DNA from: Amycolatopsis sp. MtRt-6
GTDB lineage: Bacteria; Actinomycetota; Actinomycetes; Mycobacteriales; Pseudonocardiaceae
Direction: 5' to 3'
Assembly (NCBI RefSeq): GCF_017308975.1
Contig: NZ_JADWPD010000006.1
Location: forward strand, 124,001 to 188,000
Length of the DNA stretch: 64,000 nt
Shown here one piece after another: positions 1 through 12,340 of this stretch. Every line of letters begins with the position of its first letter. Positions within the stretch are counted from its first letter, which is position 1. Made by a program: the position numbers and the translations under genes. The notes beneath the pieces are model-generated. The model did not search any database. It had not been told where the DNA came from and saw nothing but the letters and a program-made list of their open reading frames with translations.

Positions 1-199
1 CGCCCACCCGTCACTGCCGCGCTCGCGCGTGGCCGCCGGCCCCGACTACGCCGTCGACCTCAAGACCCTGCTGTTCGGGCCGTCGTCCGACGCGGAAGGC
101 GCGGTCAACCTCTTCGGGGCGCTTCGCCGCGCGATGGCGAAGACGGGTTACTCGGACCTCAAGGAGTTCCAGCGGGTGGGCCTCACCGTCCGGCGGTGA
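1..199 (+). CDS. guaB3: GuaB3-type IMP dehydrogenase-related protein (3' end only)
   Basis: Only the last 65 codons are in the window; the reading frame enters at base 2 and stops with TGA at 197-199. The tail has LFGALRRAMAKTGYSDLKEF, the ending typical of the actinobacterial GuaB3 branch of the IMP dehydrogenase/GMP reductase family. The catalytic part lies upstream, so activity cannot be judged. The next plus-strand gene is a ChoD-like oxidase, the same neighbour that guaB3 has in M. tuberculosis (from memory), which supports the call. The last 17 bp overlap the end of the convergent DUF397 gene. Confidence 0.85.
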   Translation, partial: AHPSLPRSRVAAGPDYAVDLKTLLFGPSSDAEGAVNLFGALRRAMAKTGYSDLKEFQRVGLTVRR

Positions 200-377
200 G
201 GTGGTCGAGGAACGCGGCGAAAGCGGCCGCGGAGTAGACGAGGACGGGCCGGGGCGCCGCTTGCTTGGTGTCCCGGACCCCGACGACACCGGGGCCGGTG
301 CCGACCTCCACGCAGGCGTTCTCTTCGAAGTGGCTGTGGCTCGACTTGCGCCAACCGGTGAGCGTTCGTGGGCTCAT
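183..377 (-). CDS. DUF397 domain protein
   Basis: 64 residues from an ATG at 377, preceded by GGAGA. The protein has the DUF397 signature: GWRKSSHSHFEENACVEV near the N-terminus, then VGVRDTK, and AFAAFLDHL at the C-terminus. DUF397 proteins are small actinobacterial proteins that usually sit beside a helix-turn-helix (XRE) regulator and are thought to work with it. No such regulator is visible here, so this copy looks like an orphan. It converges on guaB3 with a 17-bp overlap. An upstream in-frame start (437) would add 20 residues, but has no family support. Confidence 0.85.
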   Translation of the reverse strand: MSPRTLTGWRKSSHSHFEENACVEVGTGPGVVGVRDTKQAAPRPVLVYSAAAFAAFLDHLTAGR

Positions 378-528
378 CGTGGTCTCCCGCGTTTGTGCCC
401 CGATCGGCGGTGATTCGCCGACGTGGGCATCAAGCACCGTGGAGACTACCCACGATGTCGCCCGGTAAGCGCAACCCGCGGGTAACTTACCTCTGGTCAG
501 AACGCGGTGCCGGAGTTACGCTCCGGGT

Positions 529-2238
529 GTGACTGCCAGTAACACCACCACCAGCGCGGGTGGCCCCGACTACGACGTCGTCGTGGTGGGGTCGGGGTTC
601 GGTGGCAGCGTCGCGGCGCTGCGGCTCACCGAGAAGGGCTACCGGGTAGCCGTCGTCGAGGCCGGGCGGAGGTTCGCCGACGACGAGTTCGCGAAGACGT
701 CGTGGGACCTCAAGCGCTACCTGTGGGCGCCGCAGGTCGGCTGCTACGGCATCCAGCGCATCCACATGCTCAACGACGTCATGGTGCTGGCGGGCGCCGG
801 CGTCGGCGGCGGTTCGCTCGTCTACGCGAACACGCTGTACCGGCCGCTCAAGCCGTTCTACGCCGACAAGCAGTGGGCGCACATCACCGACTGGGAGGCC
901 GAGCTCGCGCCGCACTACGACCAGGCGAGCCGGATGCTCGGCGTCGTCACGAACCCGACGATCACTCCGTCGGACGTCGTGATGCGCGAGGTCGCGAAGG
1001 ACATGGGCGTCGCGGATTCGTTCCACCCGACGCCGGTGGGCGTCTACTTCGGCAAGCCGGGGGAGCGGGTGCCGGATCCGTACTTCGGCGGCGCCGGCCC
1101 GGAGCGCGTCGGCTGCACCGAGTGCGGCTCGTGCATGACCGGCTGCCGCGTCGGGGCGAAGAACACGCTGGTCAAGAACTACCTGTACCTGGCGGAGCAG
1201 GACGGCGCGCAAGTCATCCCGCTGACGACGGTGACGGCCGTGACGCCGATCGACGGCGGTTACGAAGTCAGCCTCAAGAAGACCGGCACGACGTCGAAGA
1301 GGTTCCGGACGACGATCACGGCCGAAAAGGTCGTCTTCGCGGCCGGCACGTGGGGCACCCAGAACCTGCTGCACCGGATGAAGGACACCGGCACGCTGCC
1401 GCGGCTTTCCCGCCGGCTCGGCGAGCTGACGCGCACGAACTCCGAGGCGATCATCGGCGCGGCCCGGACCGACGTCGACGAGAGCCGGAACTTCAGCCGC
1501 GGCGTCGCGATCACGTCGTCGATCCACCCGGACGAGAACACCCACATCGAGCCGGTCCGCTACGGCAAGGGCAGCAACGCGATGAGCCTGCTGCAGACGA
1601 TCGCGACGGACGGCGCCTCGCCGGTGCCGCGCTGGCGGCAGGCCGTCACGTTCATGCTCAAGCACCCGGTCCAGGCGGCGAAGCTGCTCAACGGCTACCG
1701 CTGGAGCGAGCGCACGGTGATCCTGCTGGTGATGCAGAGCCTGGACAACTCGATCACGACGTACACGCGCCGAGGCCTCTTCGGGCGGCGCAAGTACACG
1801 TCCAAGCAGGGGCACGGCGAGCCGAACCCGAGTTTCATCCCGGCGGGCCACGAGGCCAACGAGCGCACGGCCGAACACATCGGCGGCCTGGCGGGCGGCA
1901 CGTGGGGCGAGATCTTCGACATCCCGCTGACGGCCCACTTCATCGGCGGCGTCCCGATCGGGGCATCGGCGGAGGAGGGCGTGATCGACCCGTACCACCG
2001 AGTGTTCGGCTACCCGGGCCTGTCGGTGGTGGACGGCGCGGCGATCACGGCCAACCTGGGCGTGAACCCGTCGTTGACGATCACGGCCCAGGCGGAGCGC
2101 GCGTTCTCGTTCTGGCCGAACAAGGGCGAGGCGGACCAGCGGCCGGCCCAGGACGCGCCTTACGCGCGGCTGGAGCCGGTCGCGCCGAAGAACCCGGCGG
2201 TTCCCGCGGCCGCGCCGGCGGCCTTGCGGCGGTCCTAG
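529..2238 (+). CDS. choD: GMC-family oxidoreductase, ChoD (cholesterol oxidase)-like
   Basis: 569 residues from a GTG start. The N-terminus has the FAD dinucleotide fold (VVVVGSGFGGSVAAL), followed by the GMC signature GAGVGGGSLVYAN. The C-terminus has DPYHRVFGYPGLSV and NLGVNPSLTITA, carrying the His and Asn expected at a GMC active site. Residues 196-206 form CxxCxxCxxxC, the spacing of a [4Fe-4S] ferredoxin motif and not part of the textbook GMC fold. No signal peptide is visible, so a cytoplasmic location is likely. Its position next to guaB3 matches M. tuberculosis choD, whose role in sterol oxidation is uncertain. The substrate is therefore left open. Confidence 0.8.
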   Translation: MTASNTTTSAGGPDYDVVVVGSGFGGSVAALRLTEKGYRVAVVEAGRRFADDEFAKTSWDLKRYLWAPQVGCYGIQRIHMLNDVMVLAGAGVGGGSLVYANTLYRPLKPFYADKQWAHITDWEAELAPHYDQASRMLGVVTNPTITPSDVVMREVAKDMGVADSFHPTPVGVYFGKPGERVPDPYFGGAGPERVGCTECGSCMTGCRVGAKNTLVKNYLYLAEQDGAQVIPLTTVTAVTPIDGGYEVSLKKTGTTSKRFRTTITAEKVVFAAGTWGTQNLLHRMKDTGTLPRLSRRLGELTRTNSEAIIGAARTDVDESRNFSRGVAITSSIHPDENTHIEPVRYGKGSNAMSLLQTIATDGASPVPRWRQAVTFMLKHPVQAAKLLNGYRWSERTVILLVMQSLDNSITTYTRRGLFGRRKYTSKQGHGEPNPSFIPAGHEANERTAEHIGGLAGGTWGEIFDIPLTAHFIGGVPIGASAEEGVIDPYHRVFGYPGLSVVDGAAITANLGVNPSLTITAQAERAFSFWPNKGEADQRPAQDAPYARLEPVAPKNPAVPAAAPAALRRS

Positions 2239-2248
2239 ACTCGGGGCC

Positions 2249-2956
2249 GTGACGGCATCCGAGAAGGCACACGCGCTGCTCGACGGCATCCGGAAACTCG
2301 ACGACGAATGGGCGCGGGCCATCGGCGCCCTCGGCGAACCCGAACTGCGCGCCCCCAGTGCGTTGCCCGGCTGGTCGCGCGCGCACGTCCTCGCGCACGT
2401 CGCCCGGAATGCCGATGGCCTGCGCAACCTGCTGACCTGGGCGAACACCGGTGTCGAGACCCCGATGTACCCCAGCGCCGAGGCCCGCGACCGGGACATC
2501 GAAACCAGCTCGCAGCAAGCTGCCGCCGATCTGCTCGCCGACTTCGTCGCCTCCGCCGGGCGGTTCGAGCAGTACGCCGCCGCCATGCCGGACGACGCCT
2601 GGGCACGCGAAGTCCGCAACCGGCAGGGCGATCCGGTCATCGGGGCCGTCGTGGCGCGGATGCGGCTGTCCGAGCTCGCCATCCACCTCGCCGACCTCGA
2701 CCGCGGCTACGACCTCGACCGCGTGCTCGGGCTGCTCGGCCCGCTCACCGAGGACGTCGTGCAGCACGCCGTCACCTCGCGCGGTGCCCACCTCCTGGCC
2801 CTGCGCCTGGCCGCCGACGGGTTCGAGTGGACGATGGGCGCCGCCCCGAAGACGACCGTGCGCGGGTCGGCCGGGGCGCTGCTCGCCTGGCTCAGCGGGC
2901 GCTCCGACGGCTCGGCCCTCGACGGCGACGTGCCCCGGCTCCCGGCCTGGGCGTGA
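2249..2956 (+). CDS. Maleylpyruvate isomerase family, mycothiol-dependent enzyme
   Basis: 235 residues from a GTG start 10 bp after the ChoD-like gene, so probably co-transcribed with it. The N-terminal half is the DinB-like four-helix MDMPI domain, with LPGWSRAHVLAHVARN (His50 the likely metal ligand) and SELAIHLADLD (Glu142 and His146), giving the His/Glu/His zinc triad of mycothiol-dependent maleylpyruvate isomerase. The C-terminal part resembles the SCP2-like MDMPI_C domain. The family uses mycothiol as thiol cofactor in isomerisation or transfer reactions; the substrate here is unknown. Confidence 0.8.
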   Translation: MTASEKAHALLDGIRKLDDEWARAIGALGEPELRAPSALPGWSRAHVLAHVARNADGLRNLLTWANTGVETPMYPSAEARDRDIETSSQQAAADLLADFVASAGRFEQYAAAMPDDAWAREVRNRQGDPVIGAVVARMRLSELAIHLADLDRGYDLDRVLGLLGPLTEDVVQHAVTSRGAHLLALRLAADGFEWTMGAAPKTTVRGSAGALLAWLSGRSDGSALDGDVPRLPAWA

Positions 2957-3028
2957 CCGGTTCGCTCCGCCCGGTGAACGCTTCGCGCCCGCTCTACACT
3001 GGGCGTTCCCGGCACCGAGGAGTCCGCT

Positions 3029-4530
3029 GTGGACAGTGAGCACGACCAGGGGCGGCCCGGCGTCCCGCGGCGGGCGTTCCTGCGGATCGCCGGCGTCTCG
3101 GCCGCCGGTGCCGTCGTCGCCGCGTGCGGGCCGGGCGACCCCGCCGCCCCGGTCGCCTCGACCGCGCCGGCGCCTGCCACGTCCACGCCGCCCGCCACCC
3201 GGCTGCCCACCGCGCCGCCGAACTGGGACGACCTGCGCTCCCAGCTGACCGGCAACCTGCTGCGCCCGGGCGCCGACGGCTACGAGACCGCCAAGCAGGG
3301 GTTCAACCAGCTCTTCGACGGCAACAACCCGGTCGCCGTCGCGACCGCCTCGACCGTGCAGGACGTCCAGGCCTGCGTGAAAGCCGCCGCCGGGCGCGTC
3401 ACCATCGCCGCGCGCAGCGGCGGCCACAGCTACGCCGGCTACTCGGTGCCCCAGGGCGGGCTGGTCATCGACGTGGCCGCGCTCAACAAGGTCGACGTCC
3501 AGGGCGGCAAGGCCGTGATCGGCGCCGGCGCGAAGCTGAAGGACGTCTACGCCGCGCTGGCGCGGGCCGGGCGCGCGCTGCCCGCCGGGTCCTGCCCGAC
3601 CGTCGGGATCGCCGGGCTGACCCTCGGCGGCGGCATCGGCGTGCTCGCCCGCAAGTACGGCCTGACCTGCGACCACCTGAGCTCCGCGCAGGTCGTCGCG
3701 GCCGACGGCCGGACGCTCACGGCCTCCGCCGGCTCCGAGCCGGACCTCTTCTGGGCCCTGCGCGGCGGGGGCGGCGGCAACTTCGGCATCGTCACCGAGT
3801 TCACCTTCGACACCGATCCGGCGCCGCCGGAGCTGACGGTGTTCTCGCTGCACTTCCCGGCCGGGTCGGGCGCCGGCGTGCTCGGCGCGTGGCAGCAGTG
3901 GATCGCCGCGATGCCACCGGAACTCTGGGCGAACCTGGTGCTCTCGGGCGGGTCGCCGGTGCAGTGCCGCGTCAGCGGCTGCTACGTCGGGGACACCGCC
4001 GGGCTGACCACGCTGCTCAACAACCTGACCACCAACGCCGGTGCCCGGCCGACGCAGCGCGTGGTGAAGCCCGTGGACTACCTCGGCGCGATGAAGTACT
4101 TCGAGGGCGGCTCGAACCGCCAGTCGTTCGTCGCGTCGTCGCGGATCATCACCACCCCGGTCGACGCCGCGAAGCTCGTCGCGGTCGCCGACGGCCGGCC
4201 GGGCATGGACCTGCTGATCGACGGTCTCGGCGGCGCGGTGGCCGGGCCGGCCAAGGACGCCACCGCGTTCTGGCACCGCGACGCGCTGGCCAGCGTGCAG
4301 GTCTACGCGACGGCGACGGCCAGAAACCGGGCGAAGGTCACGGAGTCGGTCGGCGACGTCGTCGCCGGGCTCGCCGCGGCCGGCGCGGGCGGCGGGTACG
4401 TCAACTACATCGACCCGGCCCTGCCCGACTGGAAGACCGCCTACTACGGCGACAACGCGAAGCGGCTGCAGGAGGTCGCGCAGAAGTACGACCCCCACAA
4501 CGTCTTCCGGTTCGGGCAGGGCGTCATCAG

Positions 4531-4534
<4 letters not shown>
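3029..4534 (+). CDS. Exported FAD-binding oxidoreductase, berberine-bridge-enzyme-like
   Basis: 501 residues from a GTG start with GAGGAG 6 bp upstream. The N-terminus has a twin-arginine motif (RRAFLRIAG) and a lipobox ending at Cys33, so a Tat-exported lipoprotein is likely. A Thr/Pro/Ala-rich linker follows. The PCMH-type FAD domain has SGGHSYAGYS (His133) and SCPTVGIAG (Cys189), the two residues that hold FAD bicovalently in this family, and the C-terminal BBE segment has NYIDPAL and YDPHNVFRF. Relatives oxidise sugars, alkaloids or antibiotic intermediates; the substrate is unknown. The stop overlaps the stop of the convergent ALDH gene by 4 bp (CTAG). Confidence 0.85.
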
Positions 4535-5976
<1,442 letters not shown>

Positions 5977-6031
5977 GCGTACCAACGTAATCCGGGAGGG
6001 GGCGCGACCGGCGCACCCCCACCCGGACGGG

Positions 6032-7066
6032 TCACGGCTTGATGAGCACCTTCAGCGCTTCGCGGCCGGCCATCGCGCGGTAGCCGCCGGGGACGTCTTC
6101 GACGCCGATGGTGCGGTCGAAGACCTTGCCGGGCTGGTACTTGCCGTCGAGGACGTCCGGCAGCAGCTCGGGGATGTAGTGCCGCGCCGGGGCGACGCCG
6201 CCGGTGACGGTGATGTTGCGCCGGAACAGCGCCGGGCCGATCGGGCCCTCCTCGTACTGCGGGACGCCGACGCGGCTGACCGCACCGCCCCCGCGTACGG
6301 CCCCGACGGCCATCTCGAAGGCGGGCTTGGTCCCGACGCATTCGAGGACGGCGTGCGTGCCCTCGCCACCGGTCAGCTCACGTACCTTCGCGATGCCCTC
6401 TTCGCCTCGCTCGGCGACGACGTCGGTCGCACCGAACTCGCGGCCGAGGTCGGTCCGCGCCCGGTGGCGTCCCATGAGGACGATCCGCTCGGCACCGAGG
6501 CGCTTCGCGGCGAGCACGGCGGAGAGGCCGACCGCGCCGTCACCGATCACGGTGACGTTCTGCCCGGCGCGCACGCGTGCCTTCGTCGCGGCGTGGTGGC
6601 CGGTCGGGAAGACGTCCGACAGCGTCAGCAGCGACGCCAGCAGCCCGTCGTCCTCGGTGTGCGGCACCTTGACGAGGGTGCCGTCGGCCTGCGGCACGCG
6701 CACGGCCTCGCCCTGGCAGCCGTCGACGCCGTTCGCGCCCCAGAACCCGCCGTGCACGCAGGAGGTCTGGAGCCCTTCGCGGCAGAACTGGCAGGTGTTG
6801 TCGGAGTACACGAAGGGCGCGATGACGAGGTCGCCCTTGGCGACGGTGGTGACGTCCGCGCCGGTCTCGTCGACGATCCCGAGGAACTCGTGCCCGATCC
6901 GCCGCCCGTGTTCGCTGGGAGCCATGTCGGCGTACGGCCAGAGATCGCTGCCGCAGATGCAGGACCGCACGACCCGCAGGATGACGTCGGTCGGCTCCAC
7001 CAGCTTCGGATCGGGGACGGTCTCCACCCGCACGTCGCCGGCGCCGTAGATGACAGTCGCTCGCAT
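6032..7066 (-). CDS. Zinc-dependent alcohol dehydrogenase family (MDR superfamily)
   Basis: 344 residues from ATG 7066, preceded by AAAGGA. The N-terminal GroES-like domain has CICGSDLWPY (catalytic zinc Cys) and GHEFLGIV (His-Glu pair); CQFCREGLQTSC holds the structural-zinc cysteines, three of which are obvious. The Rossmann part has VIGDGAVGLSAVLAAKRLGA. The architecture fits the threonine/glutathione-independent dehydrogenase branch of medium-chain dehydrogenases. It lies upstream of and co-directional with the aldehyde dehydrogenase, suggesting a two-step oxidation. The substrate is unknown. Confidence 0.85.
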   Translation of the reverse strand: MRATVIYGAGDVRVETVPDPKLVEPTDVILRVVRSCICGSDLWPYADMAPSEHGRRIGHEFLGIVDETGADVTTVAKGDLVIAPFVYSDNTCQFCREGLQTSCVHGGFWGANGVDGCQGEAVRVPQADGTLVKVPHTEDDGLLASLLTLSDVFPTGHHAATKARVRAGQNVTVIGDGAVGLSAVLAAKRLGAERIVLMGRHRARTDLGREFGATDVVAERGEEGIAKVRELTGGEGTHAVLECVGTKPAFEMAVGAVRGGGAVSRVGVPQYEEGPIGPALFRRNITVTGGVAPARHYIPELLPDVLDGKYQPGKVFDRTIGVEDVPGGYRAMAGREALKVLIKP

Positions 7067-7132
7067 GCCAGTCCTTTCGTTAGCTTCCCTAAGTAAGACC
7101 GGCGGGGGACGGGCGGGCATTCCGCGGTGTGG

Positions 7133-7687
7133 TCACCGTGACACACGGCTGCGGTAGAGGTCGCGCAGGAGGAGTATCTCGGCGCAGTGGTGGATCAGCT
7201 CGCGGTTGATGTGCAGCACCAGCGTGGCCATCGGGTACTCCGCGTACGGCCCCTCCGCCGGTCCGCACGGCCTCGCCAGCGCCTCCTCGTCCAGCGACGA
7301 CACCCCGGCCACCCACTGCGCGTGGAACCCGTCCAGCTGCGCCAGCGCCTCGGCGGCCGTCCCCGGGTACGGGTACGTGTGGTAAGCGGCCGGGGACCCG
7401 CCGAAGTGCGACGCGATCCGCGCGCCCAGCACGCCGACCAGGACGTGGTTGAGCCGCCAGGCGATCGTCGTCACCGGCGGGGGTGTCGGCTCGGGGTACG
7501 CCCAGTCGATCGTGAACGGCCCCGTGCCGGGCTCGTCGTCGGACTTGCGCGGCCGCACGGTCCAGCAGCCATCGACCGGCTCCCAGAAGTACTCCTCGTC
7601 GGTGAGCCCCTCCAGCTTCGGGCGCACCAGCGCCTGCCAGTGGAAGCCGAGCTGATCGGTCAGTTCCTTCGTCCAGTTCACAGCCAT
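7133..7687 (-). CDS. DinB superfamily protein
   Basis: 184 residues from ATG 7687. The sequence fits the DinB four-helix fold: [13 protein letters not shown], a central [21 protein letters not shown] helix and a C-terminal [13 protein letters not shown] helix. His residues in the last two helices are candidate metal ligands. The motif [12 protein letters not shown] is typical of actinobacterial members annotated as mycothiol- or bacillithiol-transferase-like. It is divergent from guaA, with 109 bp between the starts. The reaction is unknown. Confidence 0.8.
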   Translation of the reverse strand: MAVNWTKELTDQLGFHWQALVRPKLEGLTDEEYFWEPVDGCWTVRPRKSDDEPGTGPFTIDWAYPEPTPPPVTTIAWRLNHVLVGVLGARIASHFGGSPAAYHTYPYPGTAAEALAQLDGFHAQWVAGVSSLDEEALARPCGPAEGPYAEYPMATLVLHINRELIHHCAEILLLRDLYRSRVSR

Positions 7688-7796
7688 ACGGACGACCGTA
7701 GGCGCGATCGAGGACAGCACCGGCCCTGAATCCGGGGTGACCCGGCCCACCTGGGACGATGGAGGCCGAATCCCACCGTTGCCAGGAGGTCGCCAG

Positions 7797-9355
<1,559 letters not shown>

Positions 9356-9370
9356 CTGCCGTAGAAAGGT

Positions 9371-9404
9371 CTCGAGGCCCCGGCGTGGGATCCGGGGCCT
9401 CGAG
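9371..9404. terminator. Rho-independent terminator after guaA
   Basis: A perfect 13-bp stem (CTCGAGGCCCCGG at 9371-9383 with its complement at 9392-9404), an 8-base loop, then AGTTTT. It sits 17 bp beyond the guaA stop and 15 bp beyond the stop of the convergent small membrane gene, so it may serve both. Confidence 0.85.
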
Positions 9405-9418
9405 AGTTTTCGGTGGGT

Positions 9419-9655
9419 TCAGCGCCGGCGCTTGCCGCCGAACGAGGCCGCGAGGAGCAGCAGCCCCACGAACACCGCGCCGCCGGCGATCACCCAGCGG
9501 AAGTCGAACGACGGCAGCCAGCTCGCGCCGTCCGAGAGCACGTACGCCGACACCAGCAGCGTCGCGATCCCGACGATCAGCGTGAAGACGTCCACGCGTT
9601 TGGCGGGCGGGGTCTCGGCCGGGTTGTCGTAGGCGTAAGGGTTCTGCTCAGCCAC
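9419..9655 (-). CDS. Small two-helix membrane protein
   Basis: 78 residues from GTG 9655. A polar N-terminus (about 20 residues) is followed by two hydrophobic segments (VFTLIVGIATLLVSAYVL and WVIAGGAVFVGLLLLAASF) and a basic GGKRRR end. It overlaps the end of the upstream PspC-domain gene by 8 bp, so translation is probably coupled. No catalytic motif is visible. Small proteins like this often follow PspC genes in actinobacteria and may belong to the same envelope-stress unit (inference). Confidence 0.75.
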   Translation of the reverse strand: MAEQNPYAYDNPAETPPAKRVDVFTLIVGIATLLVSAYVLSDGASWLPSFDFRWVIAGGAVFVGLLLLAASFGGKRRR

Positions 9656-10916
9656 GTCGCACCTCCACGCTGCCCACGCTGTTCGTGACCTTCAGGGTGA
9701 TCTGCTGGCCGCCGGCCCCGTCGGCGCCGTTGTCCGTGCCGGTGAGCGCGTCCTGGTCGACGCCGTCGCTCGAGCGGCCGAAGCACGTCGCGTTGCCCGC
9801 GCCGGTGCTGCACTCGAAGGTGACGTCCGCGGTCTCCGGCACGATGACCGTGGTGTCGCCCGCGCCGTTGGACACGGTCGTCGAGTACGGCGCCCCGGCC
9901 GGCAGCTTGGTCAGGTCGAGCCGGATGTCGCCGGCCGCGTGCTGGTAGAGCGGCTTGAGCTCGGCCACCGACTGCGGGGTCGGGCTGAGGTCGCCGACGC
10001 CGCCGCGGACGTCGAAGTTCTTGAACGGCGACGTCGTCAGGACCATGCCGACGATGGCCAGCGGCACGGCGAGGCCGATCAGCCCGCGCCCGCCACCGGC
10101 GAAGGCGCCGGCGACCAGGCCGATCCCGGTCACGCCGAGCACCAGGCCCACGATGTGCTGCGCGTCGAACCAGGTGGCGCCGTTGAGGCCGGCGAGCACC
10201 GCGCCGCCGGCGGTCAGCACGGCGAGCGCGAAGGTGGCCGAGCCGATCTTCGACCGCGGCCGCCGCTGCGGCGCCGAGGACGGCGGCGGCGTGGGCCACG
10301 GGTCCTGGGCGGGCGGGGAGTCGGGGAGGTCCCAGCCCGCCGGGTCGGCGGCGAGCGGGTCCCAGCCGCGCACCGGCGGGGGTGCCTCGGCGGTGTCGGT
10401 CATGGTGAAGGCTCCGTTTCCGGTGAAGGCCGGGTACGACGTCGGCGCGGCGACCGGCACGGGGCGGTTCTCGTGGCCGCGGCTGCGGTGCAGCAGGTAG
10501 AGCGCGGTGGCGATGAGGGCGAAGCTGATGAGCCCGCCGCCGTCGAACCAGGAGCCGCTGATCGAGCCCCCGGTGCTGAGGACGACGAGGACCATGAGCA
10601 CGACGGCGAACGCGGGCGACACCGAAGACCGGCCGCGCCCGATGAGGCCTTCGAAGCCGGAGACCTCGTCGCTCTCGCCGGGCAGGAACAGCCACCCCAG
10701 CAGGTAGAAGCAAACGCCGAAGCCGCCGAAGATCGTCGTGACGACGAAGGCGATCCGCACGACGACGGGGTCGATCCCGTACCGTCGTCCGATGGCGGCG
10801 GCCACCCCGGCCAGCTTCCGCCCGGAGTGCGGCCGCCGGGGCCGGCTGACCCAGAAGTCCTTGACGGTTTCCTCGAAGCCGTTCAGGACCCCCGGCTTCT
10901 CGCTCGCACCACTCAT
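9648..10916 (-). CDS. PspC-domain multi-pass membrane protein
   Basis: 422 residues from ATG 10916. The N-terminal 35-95 region is a PspC domain (GRKLAGVAAAIGRRYGIDP, then a long hydrophobic stretch with FYLLGWLFLPGE). Several membrane segments follow, then a C-terminal extracytoplasmic part rich in beta-type repeats (YSTTVSNGAGDTTVIVP) like the adhesin-type or DUF4097-like region seen in related proteins. It is divergent from a PspC-histidine kinase, with 115 bp between the starts. That arrangement is common in actinobacteria and suggests the two-component pair controls this gene or senses the same membrane state. Confidence 0.8.
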   Translation of the reverse strand: MSGASEKPGVLNGFEETVKDFWVSRPRRPHSGRKLAGVAAAIGRRYGIDPVVVRIAFVVTTIFGGFGVCFYLLGWLFLPGESDEVSGFEGLIGRGRSSVSPAFAVVLMVLVVLSTGGSISGSWFDGGGLISFALIATALYLLHRSRGHENRPVPVAAPTSYPAFTGNGAFTMTDTAEAPPPVRGWDPLAADPAGWDLPDSPPAQDPWPTPPPSSAPQRRPRSKIGSATFALAVLTAGGAVLAGLNGATWFDAQHIVGLVLGVTGIGLVAGAFAGGGRGLIGLAVPLAIVGMVLTTSPFKNFDVRGGVGDLSPTPQSVAELKPLYQHAAGDIRLDLTKLPAGAPYSTTVSNGAGDTTVIVPETADVTFECSTGAGNATCFGRSSDGVDQDALTGTDNGADGAGGQQITLKVTNSVGSVEVRRG

Positions 10917-11031
10917 ACGGAAAGCATGCGGCACTCGCGGCGGCGGGACATCCGGGATGGTCCCTGAGGTTTTCCCTGGCTCCCCGGATCAGGGGTTTCC
11001 CGGATGGAACCGCACCCCGGCGCGTGTGACC

Positions 11032-12333
11032 ATGGACGGCGTGCAGGAGTCCCTCGACCACGTCACCGCCGAGCAGGCGGTCCCGGCCACCACGGACCCG
11101 GCCACACCGAAGATGTACCGGCGGCGGTCCGGGCGGGCCATCGCCGGTGTCGCCGGGGGGCTCGCCGACCACCTCGGCGTGCCGGTCGTCTGGGTGCGGA
11201 CGGTCTTCGCGCTGCTCGCCGCGCTCAACGGCGCCGGGCTGCTCGCGTACGGCCTGCTCTGGGTCTTCGTCCAGCAGCAGTCCGAAGAAACCACGGAAGC
11301 GCCGACCCCGAAGGAACGGCAGCAGGCGTTCGGCCTGATCGCGCTGGGAGTCGGCCTCGCCGTCGCCAGCGGGACGCTCACCGGGTTCATCAGCGGCTGG
11401 GTCGCGGTGCCGCTGGCCGTCGCCATGATCGGTGCCGCGGTCGTCTGGCGGGAGGCCGACGAGTCGCAGCGGCGCCGCTGGAAGGTCGGCGCGAAGGACG
11501 GCTTCGCCGGGGCGTTCCTCGGCGGGGGCGGCTGGTCGGCCGCCATCCGGATCGTGGCCGGCGTCGCGCTGGTGATCACCGGCATCGGCGTCGTCGTGCT
11601 CCGCAGCGGCAGCCTCGACCAGGTCCAGTTCGCGCTGATCGCCGTCATCGCCACCCTGATCGGGGTCGCGGTGCTGACGGTGCCGTTCTGGCTGCGGCTG
11701 GTCCGCGACCTCTCCGACGAGCGCAAGGCCCGCATCCGCACCGACGAGCGCGCCGAGATCGCCGCTCACCTCCACGACTCCGTGCTGCAGACGCTCGCGC
11801 TGATCCAGAAGCAGAGCGAGTCGCCGCGCGAGGTCGCGCGGCTGGCCCGCAGCCAGGAACGCGAGCTGCGCGGCTGGCTCTACGGCGCGGGCGGCTACGG
11901 CAAGCCCGCCGAGCAGGTCGAGGAAGCGGCCGGCCAGCTGTCCGAAGCACTCGCGACGGCGTGCGGCGAGGTCGAGGACACCTTCGCGATCTCGGTCGGC
12001 CAGGTCGTCGTCGGCGACGCCGAGCTGGACGAATCGCTGGTCGCGCTGGTCCAGGCCGCGCGCGAGGCGATCGTCAACGCCGCCAAGCACGCGGGCGTGG
12101 AGGAGGTCAGCGTCTTCGCCGAGGTCGAGCCGACGTCGGTGACGGTGTTCGTCCGTGACCGCGGCAAGGGCTTCGACCCCGGCCTCGTCCCGGACGACCG
12201 CCACGGCCTCGCCGACTCGATCCGCGGCCGGATGACCCGCCACGGCGGCACGTGCAAGGTCCGGACGGCGCCGGGCGAGGGCACCGAGGTGCAGCTCGCC
12301 ATGCCGGTGAAAGCGGGCAAGGGAGCGGCGTGA
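11032..12333 (+). CDS. Sensor histidine kinase with N-terminal PspC domain
   Basis: 433 residues from ATG 11032; GTG 11041 is an alternative. Residues 28-85 form a PspC domain (MYRRRSGRAIAGVAGGLADH), followed by about three more membrane segments. The dimerisation/phosphoacceptor region is HisKA_3 type, AAHLHDSVLQTLA, with His248 as the expected phosphorylation site. The ATPase part has EAIVNAAKHAG (N box), VRDRGKGFDP (G1) and GEGTEVQLAMP. The response regulator gene starts 7 bp after its stop. This is the NarL-type two-component layout used by actinobacteria to sense envelope stress or lipid-II antibiotics; the signal is not known here. Confidence 0.9.
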   Translation: MDGVQESLDHVTAEQAVPATTDPATPKMYRRRSGRAIAGVAGGLADHLGVPVVWVRTVFALLAALNGAGLLAYGLLWVFVQQQSEETTEAPTPKERQQAFGLIALGVGLAVASGTLTGFISGWVAVPLAVAMIGAAVVWREADESQRRRWKVGAKDGFAGAFLGGGGWSAAIRIVAGVALVITGIGVVVLRSGSLDQVQFALIAVIATLIGVAVLTVPFWLRLVRDLSDERKARIRTDERAEIAAHLHDSVLQTLALIQKQSESPREVARLARSQERELRGWLYGAGGYGKPAEQVEEAAGQLSEALATACGEVEDTFAISVGQVVVGDAELDESLVALVQAAREAIVNAAKHAGVEEVSVFAEVEPTSVTVFVRDRGKGFDPGLVPDDRHGLADSIRGRMTRHGGTCKVRTAPGEGTEVQLAMPVKAGKGAA

Positions 12334-12340
12334 GGCGGCT

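Noticed and set aside
487..2682. A 731-residue open frame antisense to the ChoD-like gene
   Set aside because: High GC gives long open frames opposite real genes; the composition is Arg/Ala/Asp-rich with no domain, and the plus-strand gene is clear.
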